6,836 bases of DNA, from the NCBI GenBank assembly GCA_009773975.1, contig VSMX01000123.1, positions 1 through 6,836 on the forward strand, given 5' to 3'. Positions within the stretch are counted from its first letter, which is position 1. Each line of letters opens with the position of its first letter. The position numbers and the translations under genes were made by a program. Positions 1-4,522 of this stretch are shown one piece after another. Under the pieces are notes generated by a model. It was given only the letters and a program-made list of their open reading frames with translations. It was not told where the DNA came from and made no database searches. The stretch comes from Desulfovibrio sp. Its GTDB lineage: Bacteria > Desulfobacterota > Desulfovibrionia > Desulfovibrionales > Desulfovibrionaceae.

Positions 1-445
1 ATATGTGCGTCAGTTCATGCTTGATGATATTCTTGTAAAGATTGACCGTTGTTCAATGCTTCATTCTCTTGAAGTCAGGGCGCCGTTTCTTGATAGGCAT
101 GTGGCGGAATTTGCGGCTGCCTTGCCAGTGAATTTCAAGCTTCATGGCTTCAAGCGTAAATATTTGCTGAAAAAAGCTTTTGCTGGCCTTCTACCTCCCC
201 AAATTTTGCACCGTAATAAACGTGGTTTTCAAATTCCTGTCGCCGGGTGGTTAAGAGGGCGCCTGAAACCACTTATGGAAGATATGCTTTCCGAAGGAAA
301 ACTTAAAATGCAGGGTATTTTCAATCCTGCATTTGTACGAAATCTTATGGATGAGCATATATCCGGTGAGGCCGATCACAGAAAGCAGCTTTGGACATTG
401 CTTGTTCTTGAGTTGTGGCTGGAAGCTTCTGGCTCTTCTTATTAA
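1..445 (+). CDS. Asparagine synthase (glutamine-hydrolysing), C-terminal fragment
   Basis: This is the C-terminal end of an AsnB-type asparagine synthetase, the ATP-dependent domain that amidates aspartate (or a related carboxylate) with ammonia from an N-terminal glutaminase domain. The reading frame is already open at the left edge (TAT at 2-4 precedes GTG at 5), so the gene is cut by the window and the GTG is not a real start. About 147 residues are visible, whereas such enzymes usually have about 600 or more. Recognisable family motifs are DRCSMLHSLEVRAPFLD near the start of the visible part and RNKRGFQIPVAGWLRG about 40 residues later, followed by the usual helical tail ending in LWTLLVLELWLE. 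The stop is TAA at 443-445. AsnB paralogues of this kind are often found in polysaccharide or secondary-metabolite clusters as well as in core metabolism; the missing upstream context would decide which. The family call is secure; the exact substrate is not. Confidence 0.93.
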   Translation, partial: YVRQFMLDDILVKIDRCSMLHSLEVRAPFLDRHVAEFAAALPVNFKLHGFKRKYLLKKAFAGLLPPQILHRNKRGFQIPVAGWLRGRLKPLMEDMLSEGKLKMQGIFNPAFVRNLMDEHISGEADHRKQLWTLLVLELWLEASGSSY

Positions 446-494
446 TTTTTTGTTACAGAAGGAATATAGCCTTTTGAATAAATTTGTTCCGGCA

Positions 495-522
495 TTGCCA
501 GATCTTGTAAAATAATTATATT
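495..522 (+). promoter_or_regulatory. Candidate sigma-70 promoter of htpX operon
   Basis: TTGCCA (495-500) and TATATT (517-522) are separated by 16 bases, a near-consensus spacing for a housekeeping sigma factor. Transcription would begin at about 529-532, giving a leader of roughly 40 bases before the htpX start. I saw no clear heat-shock sigma-32 type element in the 124-base gap. Assigned by eye only. Confidence 0.45.
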
Positions 523-530
523 TTATCTGG
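498..530. promoter_or_regulatory. Interrupted dyad overlapping the htpX promoter
   Basis: CCAGAT (498-503) is the reverse complement of ATCTGG (525-530). Nested inside, AAAATA (509-514) pairs with TATTTT (519-524) around a 4-base loop, leaving an unpaired CTTGT on the left arm. The structure covers the end of the -35 box and the whole -10 box. It could be a repressor operator or a weak AT-rich terminator for the upstream asparagine synthase gene; no T-run follows it, which argues against a strong terminator. Confidence 0.35.
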
Positions 531-569
531 TATCGGGCGTTTAAAATGGTTATCAAAACGGAGTAATAA

Positions 570-1430
570 ATGACAAGTCAGATAAAGACCATGCTGTTGC
601 TGGCCCTGCTTAGCGGCATTATAATTGTGCTGGGTGGAATGATTGGAGGAAGGACAGGGGTGATCATGGCCTTTGCCCTTGCTCTGGTCATGAATGTGGG
701 AAGTTACTGGTATTCAGACAAAATTGTTTTATCAATGTACCATGCAAGGGAATTGGCTCCAGACGAATCTCCTTTTTTATTTGATATTGTGCGACGCCTG
801 TCAACCAATGCCGGAATACCCATGCCCAGAATATGCGTTATTCCCGAAGAAGCTCCCAATGCTTTTGCAACCGGCCGCGATCCACAGCATGCTGTTGTGG
901 CTGTAACCGACGGCATAATGCATCTTCTTTCGCCTCAGGAACTTGAGGGTGTTGTGGCCCATGAAATCGGCCACATAGTCAATCGTGATATACTGATTCA
1001 GACGATAGCGGGAGTAATGGCTTCCGCAATCGTTACCCTTGCAAATATTTTTCAATTTTCCGCAATTTTTGGTAACAGGGACAGTGAAAATGGTGGTAGC
1101 GGTTTTGGAGCCATTATCCTTGCCCTTCTCGCTCCCCTGGCAGCCGGACTTATTCAGATGGCCATATCGCGTTCACGGGAATACCTGGCTGATGAAACCG
1201 GTGCGCGCCTGTGCAACCAGCCTCTCGCTCTTGCCGGAGCGCTGTACAAACTTGGCGCGGCCAGCGGCAGGGTTCCTCTCAATTCCGGTAACCCCAGCAC
1301 GGCGGAAATGTTTATTGTAACTCCTCTTTTCAGCAGGGATTCGAGCATTGCAAAACTGTTCAGTACACACCCGCCTATTGAAGAACGTATTGAACGTCTG
1401 CGCCAGATGGCGGCTAGCGGAAATTATTGA
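570..1430 (+). CDS. htpX: HtpX, membrane-bound zinc metalloprotease (M48B)
   Basis: HtpX is an inner-membrane zinc endopeptidase that, in E. coli, works alongside FtsH in degrading misfolded membrane proteins. The 286-residue product has the full family layout: two hydrophobic helices at about 7-24 and 29-45, a cytosolic catalytic region, then two further hydrophobic stretches at about 143-167 and 180-199. The zinc site is HEIGH at 131-135 (ligands H131 and H135, catalytic E132) with the third ligand probably E204 in SREYLADE. The motif NAFATGRD at 97-104 and the C-terminal THPPIEERI (about 266-274) are also typical. Length is normal for the family. The ATG at 570 is preceded by GGAG at 560-563 with a 6-base spacer. 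It is the first gene of a three-gene operon and its TGA overlaps the next start by one base. Some substrates and the heat or envelope-stress control known in E. coli are not shown by the sequence. Confidence 0.96.
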   Translation: MTSQIKTMLLLALLSGIIIVLGGMIGGRTGVIMAFALALVMNVGSYWYSDKIVLSMYHARELAPDESPFLFDIVRRLSTNAGIPMPRICVIPEEAPNAFATGRDPQHAVVAVTDGIMHLLSPQELEGVVAHEIGHIVNRDILIQTIAGVMASAIVTLANIFQFSAIFGNRDSENGGSGFGAIILALLAPLAAGLIQMAISRSREYLADETGARLCNQPLALAGALYKLGAASGRVPLNSGNPSTAEMFIVTPLFSRDSSIAKLFSTHPPIEERIERLRQMAASGNY

Positions 1431-1825
1431 TGCTTAAATTTTTCCCTGTTTGCCTTATCACAATAATATGCTGTGCTTGCGCAGCGCATAAGCCGGAAAT
1501 GGAAAGCCGGAATTTGTCCAATCCGGTTGTTTCCAAAAATTGTCCCAATCTTTATGTCCTTGCGCCAGCGAATTACATTATTGAACTAGCGGCTGATTCC
1601 AATGTCATTATGGATCCTGGATGGCATGATTTCGTTCTTTATTGCAGTCCTGATAAAGCCGGTAACGCTCTGGATAAAATGGTTAAATCTGGAACAGCGC
1701 ATAAAGGGGACTGGTCAGTATACATGCTTGATGAAACTTCAGAAGACCTCGTCAAAATGGAGAATGGCCGCATGATCCTTGCCAGCCCGGCCAGATTGAA
1801 AACATGGCTGGAGATAGAGGGGTAG
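1430..1825 (+). CDS. Predicted small lipoprotein, unknown function
   Basis: I do not recognise this family. The 131-residue product begins with a short basic n-region (MLK) and a hydrophobic stretch to about residue 18, rich in cysteine (C8, C14, C15, C17). The most likely lipidation site is C17 after C-C-A, which resembles a lipobox but has an unusual residue at -3; C15 is an alternative. After cleavage a polar linker leads to a globular domain containing two further cysteines, C38 and C72, which could form a disulfide in the periplasm, and a pattern of short hydrophobic strands (LYVLAP, NYIIELA, WHDFVLYC, WSVYML). The product ends in a short acidic stretch, WLEIEG. The start is ATG 1430, overlapping the htpX TGA by one base, with GGAA at 1419-1422 and a 7-base spacer; the in-frame TTG one codon earlier is less likely. 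Translational coupling to htpX suggests a related envelope role, but this is inference. Confidence 0.8.
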   Translation: MLKFFPVCLITIICCACAAHKPEMESRNLSNPVVSKNCPNLYVLAPANYIIELAADSNVIMDPGWHDFVLYCSPDKAGNALDKMVKSGTAHKGDWSVYMLDETSEDLVKMENGRMILASPARLKTWLEIEG

Positions 1826-1826
1826 A

Positions 1827-2948
1827 ATGAATTCCAAAATGAGTCTTTCCAGGCATCTGAACAGCTTGCCACTTTTACGTCCATGGGGACTTCCCCGCAG
1901 TCTTGGACATGTCAGTGTGCTGATAATGAAGGAACATTTGTCCTATCTTCAAGCCTTTCAAAATGCCAATCCCGCTATAACCATTGAACATGTCATGCTT
2001 CCAGATTTCGATAAACCAGAAACAGTAAGTTTATCAAAAGATGGCAAAGACTTTTCTCTGGTAACCACCAATCTGGATCAAATTTCAAATCATCCTGAAA
2101 CCGAAAAGGTTTTTGTCTTTCCGCCAGAATGGATTCTTGCCATGCTTTGCCAAAAATTTGCGTCTCTGGGAATAAATATCATCTGGCTGGATGGTTATTG
2201 GCCCGCGCCATTTGGAAAACGTCCTCCACAACCCGATTTCTATCAAAAAAATGCCAGACTTCTGCATACCGCATACGGTTTTATGGAAACAGATCAGGAC
2301 AGGACGACTTTTGCCGCGCGTATAAAAGCCATCCTCACAGGTAATGCCGGATGGCTTCCTATTGCGCCATTTCCTGAATACCATCACCCTCGCATAGGAC
2401 CGGAAACAGGCGATATCATGATTGATGGCGGTATTTCAGATATGGTCGGCGCACAGGTACAATTTGCGAAAGCAGTAGGTCCGACCGGAATGGTACACGG
2501 TTTTGAACCAATTGGCTGGATGGCAGAAAAAGCACGTACGCAGCTTGCGCCATTCGCCCAATACCATCTGCACTGTGCCGGACTAGGTGAAACATCCGGG
2601 GAAGTTCGTTTCGCATCATTAAGAGATTCCTCACATATTTGTGCAAATTCATCGGATGATCAGAATACAGAAATCTGCCGGTTGACGACTATTGATGAAA
2701 TTGCACAAAACCTTGCCAAAGTAGATTGCATAAAACTTGATGTGGAAGGATCAGAGCTTGCCGCATTGAAAGGAGGAATAGAAACCATCAAAAAATTCAG
2801 GCCGAAGCTTGTTATTTGCCTCTACCATAAGCCAGAGGATCTTTTTGAAATTCCAATCTATTTAAAAAGTCTTGTGCCGGAGTACAAAATGCATTTGGCA
2901 CATTCGTCCTGTGGCTTTACTGATACAATTTTGTATGCAAAGGCATAA
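1827..2948 (+). CDS. FkbM family SAM-dependent methyltransferase
   Basis: FkbM-type enzymes (Methyltransf_21) transfer a methyl group from S-adenosylmethionine, usually to a hydroxyl of a sugar or natural product. The methyltransferase domain covers about residues 195-345 of 373: the glycine-rich SAM motif GDIMIDGGISDMVG at 195-208, HGFEP at 224-228 (the acidic residue expected to contact the SAM ribose), the LTTIDE strand at 286-291, and the family signature IKLDVEGSELAALKGG at 302-317. The first 190 or so residues are not a domain I can name. Their last part (about 144-175) looks like the helical lead-in often seen before FkbM domains; no glycosyltransferase motif is evident. There is no signal peptide or membrane helix, so it is cytosolic. 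The ATG lies one base after the lipoprotein stop, with the purine-rich GAGGGG at 1817-1822 as likely ribosome binding site. It is the last gene before a strong terminator. The substrate is unknown. Confidence 0.9.
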   Translation: MNSKMSLSRHLNSLPLLRPWGLPRSLGHVSVLIMKEHLSYLQAFQNANPAITIEHVMLPDFDKPETVSLSKDGKDFSLVTTNLDQISNHPETEKVFVFPPEWILAMLCQKFASLGINIIWLDGYWPAPFGKRPPQPDFYQKNARLLHTAYGFMETDQDRTTFAARIKAILTGNAGWLPIAPFPEYHHPRIGPETGDIMIDGGISDMVGAQVQFAKAVGPTGMVHGFEPIGWMAEKARTQLAPFAQYHLHCAGLGETSGEVRFASLRDSSHICANSSDDQNTEICRLTTIDEIAQNLAKVDCIKLDVEGSELAALKGGIETIKKFRPKLVICLYHKPEDLFEIPIYLKSLVPEYKMHLAHSSCGFTDTILYAKA

Positions 2949-2984
2949 ATCTTCCTTGCCGGATTTGACGTACAGATGCCAGAA

Positions 2985-3024
2985 AAACAAAGAAGCCGGC
3001 CTATTTGAGCCGGCTTCTTTGTTT
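2985..3024. terminator. Bidirectional intrinsic terminator
   Basis: Positions 2985-3000 and 3009-3024 are perfect reverse complements (16 bp) around the 8-base loop CTATTTGA. The core is GC-rich (AGCCGGC/GCCGGCT), and the outer part is A-rich on the left arm and T-rich on the right. Thus both strands give a stem followed by a T-rich run: TTCTTTGTTT on the plus strand and TTTGTTTTTCT on the minus strand. It lies 36 bases after the FkbM stop and its last base is the first base of the aminotransferase stop triplet, so it ends both convergent transcription units. Confidence 0.93.
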
Positions 3025-4202
3025 CAGGCAAAAACCTTAAGTGATTTCCCCACTGCAAGCAGGGCTTTTTCAAGAATTTCATCGCTTGTGGCATAGGAAA
3101 AACGCACACAGTTATCATCGCCAAAAGCAATGCCTGGCACGCCAGCCACATGCGCATTTTCAAGAATATGTATGCACATTTGCATGGATGTATTTATTTC
3201 CGCATTGTAATAACCGGATAGATCCACAAAAAGATAAAATGCGCCATCAGGTTTGGGGCAAATTGCTTTTGACCATGTGGCTATATTTTTCATTGCCAGA
3301 TCCCTGCGGCGTTCAAAGGCAACTTTCATCTTTGCGACACATTCCTGAGGCCCAGTCAGTGCGGCAAGGGCCGCTTTTTGGGCAATTGAACATACATTTG
3401 ACAGGGAATGACCCTGAAGGATGGCTATTTTTTTTATCAAGTCAGGATGAGCTGCGGTAAAACCGACACGCCAGCCTGTCATCGCATAACTTTTTGAAAG
3501 CCCGTTTACCACGGCGACAAGTTCCGGGCAATGCGCAAACCAGGTTATGGCACTGGTTGCAACGGCGGGAGGAAATACAATTTGATCGTAAATTTCATCC
3601 GAAAGCACAAATATGTTTCTGGCAAGGGCCCAGCGCAATATTTGCATGAATTCCCTGTCTGTATATACCGCACCTGTTGGATTGCATGGAGAATTGAGAA
3701 TTAACATGCGGGTTTTATCCGTTGTCGCATTCTCAAGCATCATTGGAGTAACCTTGAAATTTTGAGTGGCATCTGCGGCAACTTTAACAGGCACACCTTC
3801 GGCAAGAAGCACCATGTCCGGATAACTGACCCAGCAGGGGGAGGGAATCAGGACTTCATCACCGGGATTAATCGTCGCCTGAATAAAGGAATAGAGGCAT
3901 TGTTTGCCGCCAGCGCCGATTATTATGGATTCCGGCGGCACTTCTGTTGCATAATGTCTCAAAAAATAATCTCCGGCCGCTTTGCGTAATTCCGGTATGC
4001 CCGCAACTGACGTATAACGGGTAAAATTTTGATCCATTGCCTCTTTTGCCGCATCCTTGATGAATTCGGGTGTGGGAAAATCAGGTTCTCCCGCTGCAAG
4101 ATTGAGTACATCAATACCCTGGGCCCGCATTTCCTGGGCTCTGGTATTGAAGGCAAGAGTCAAGCTGGGAGATATTTTCTCCATGCGTCTGGAAATTTGC
4201 AT
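3024..4202 (-). CDS. Class I PLP-dependent aminotransferase (aspartate aminotransferase Ib-like)
   Basis: This enzyme moves an amino group between an amino acid and a 2-oxo acid using pyridoxal phosphate. The 392-residue product matches fold-type I subgroup Ib aspartate (or aspartate/prephenate) aminotransferases: NLAAGEPDF at 34-42, GGKQ at 98-101, CWVSYP at 123-128 with W124 expected to stack on the cofactor, SPCNPTG at 171-177 (N174), SDEIYD at 201-206 (D202, Y205), the Schiff-base lysine K237 in GLSKSYAMTGWRVGF, and R367 in VRFSYA, expected to bind the substrate carboxylate. K100 corresponds to the lysine that in the Thermus enzyme contacts the distal carboxylate, which favours acidic substrates. 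The start is ATG at 4202 because GGAGG lies 6 bases upstream; an in-frame upstream ATG at 4241 would add 13 residues and place that site inside the gene. It is transcribed toward the terminator at 2985-3024. Exact substrate is not decided; alternatives include aromatic or alanine-type activity. Confidence 0.92.
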   Translation of the reverse strand: MQISRRMEKISPSLTLAFNTRAQEMRAQGIDVLNLAAGEPDFPTPEFIKDAAKEAMDQNFTRYTSVAGIPELRKAAGDYFLRHYATEVPPESIIIGAGGKQCLYSFIQATINPGDEVLIPSPCWVSYPDMVLLAEGVPVKVAADATQNFKVTPMMLENATTDKTRMLILNSPCNPTGAVYTDREFMQILRWALARNIFVLSDEIYDQIVFPPAVATSAITWFAHCPELVAVVNGLSKSYAMTGWRVGFTAAHPDLIKKIAILQGHSLSNVCSIAQKAALAALTGPQECVAKMKVAFERRRDLAMKNIATWSKAICPKPDGAFYLFVDLSGYYNAEINTSMQMCIHILENAHVAGVPGIAFGDDNCVRFSYATSDEILEKALLAVGKSLKVFA

Positions 4203-4203
4203 T

Positions 4204-4213
4204 TCCTTCCTCC
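4204..4213 (-). promoter_or_regulatory. Strong ribosome binding site deciding the aminotransferase start
   Basis: Read on the minus strand this is GGAGGAAGGA, with GGAGG at 4213-4209 and a 6-base spacer to the ATG at 4202. It fixes the start there instead of at the in-frame ATG 39 bases further upstream. Confidence 0.85.
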
Positions 4214-4291
4214 GGTTGGAATTACATGATGGTATGAACAAGTTATTTAATTATTTAAAACTAATCCTGTATTGCCTGCTATAGCATTTCT

Positions 4292-4318
4292 TGGATAAAA
4301 CATCCATTTTCAATGGAT
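4292..4318. repeat. Three-part inverted repeat upstream of aminotransferase
   Basis: TGGAT (4292-4296), ATCCA (4302-4306) and TGGAT (4314-4318) lie in a row. The central ATCCA can pair with either neighbour: the right-hand pairing extends to ATCCATT/AATGGAT with a 3-base loop, and the left one has a 5-base loop. On the minus strand this lies about 90-115 bases before the aminotransferase start. It could be an operator or a leader structure, or chance in AT-rich DNA. No convincing -35/-10 pair was found beside it. Confidence 0.35.
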
Positions 4319-4330
4319 ATTTTCATTCAT

Positions 4331-4469
4331 TTGCGCTGTCGTCATTTTGCGCAAGCCAGCAAAGCTGGCAACGCAAACGTCCCTGCGGGACGGCCTTCGG
4401 CTGTCCGGCGAGGGTGTCTGCTGCCGCAGACACCAGAGCGTTTGCCTAATTTCATTACGCAAACGCTCT
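4331..4469. repeat. GC-rich cluster of adjacent hairpins, probable REP-like intergenic element
   Basis: Within the 320-base gap between the kinase and the aminotransferase, 139 bases are almost entirely inverted repeats. In order: TTGCGC (4331-4336)/GCGCAA (4349-4354); GCCAGC (4355-4360)/GCTGGC (4364-4369), loop AAA; CGTCCC (4378-4383)/GGGACG (4387-4392), loop TGC, which competes with GGACGGCC (4388-4395)/GGCTGTCC (4399-4406), loop TTC with one G-T pair; GGTGTCTGC (4413-4421)/GCAGACACC (4426-4434), loop TGCC; and AGAGCGTTTGC (4435-4445)/GCAAACGCTCT (4459-4469), 13-base loop. The direct repeat ACGCAAACG occurs at 4371-4379 and 4457-4465. Base composition is clearly richer in G+C than the AT-rich flanks, and no T-run follows the last stems, so it is not a simple terminator. 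Multi-copy status in the genome is inferred, not seen. The remaining parts of the gap (4214-4291 and 4470-4522) show nothing else I can name. Confidence 0.7.
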
Positions 4470-4522
4470 AAAGGCAATGAGGATGCAATTATTCATTTTT
4501 GAATGGCATTACATAATTTCCT

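Noticed and set aside
459..473. AAGG/CCTT hairpin as terminator of the asparagine synthase gene
   Set aside because: Only a 4-bp stem with no proper T-run; too weak to call.
251..556. 101-codon minus-strand open frame
   Set aside because: Mostly antisense to the asparagine synthase end and runs across the htpX promoter region; no protein signature.
1427..1429. TTG as start of the lipoprotein
   Set aside because: The next codon is ATG in the typical TGATG overlap with htpX and has better spacing to GGAA.
3041..3460. 139-codon plus-strand open frame
   Set aside because: It lies wholly antisense to the well-supported aminotransferase and has no recognisable protein features.
4203..4241. Upstream ATG at 4241 as aminotransferase start
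   Set aside because: It would put the strong GGAGG site inside the gene and add a 13-residue tail unlike the family N-terminus.
4331..4469. CRISPR array or attachment site
   Set aside because: The repeats are inverted stems of different sequence, not regularly spaced direct repeats, and there is no integrase or cas gene nearby.
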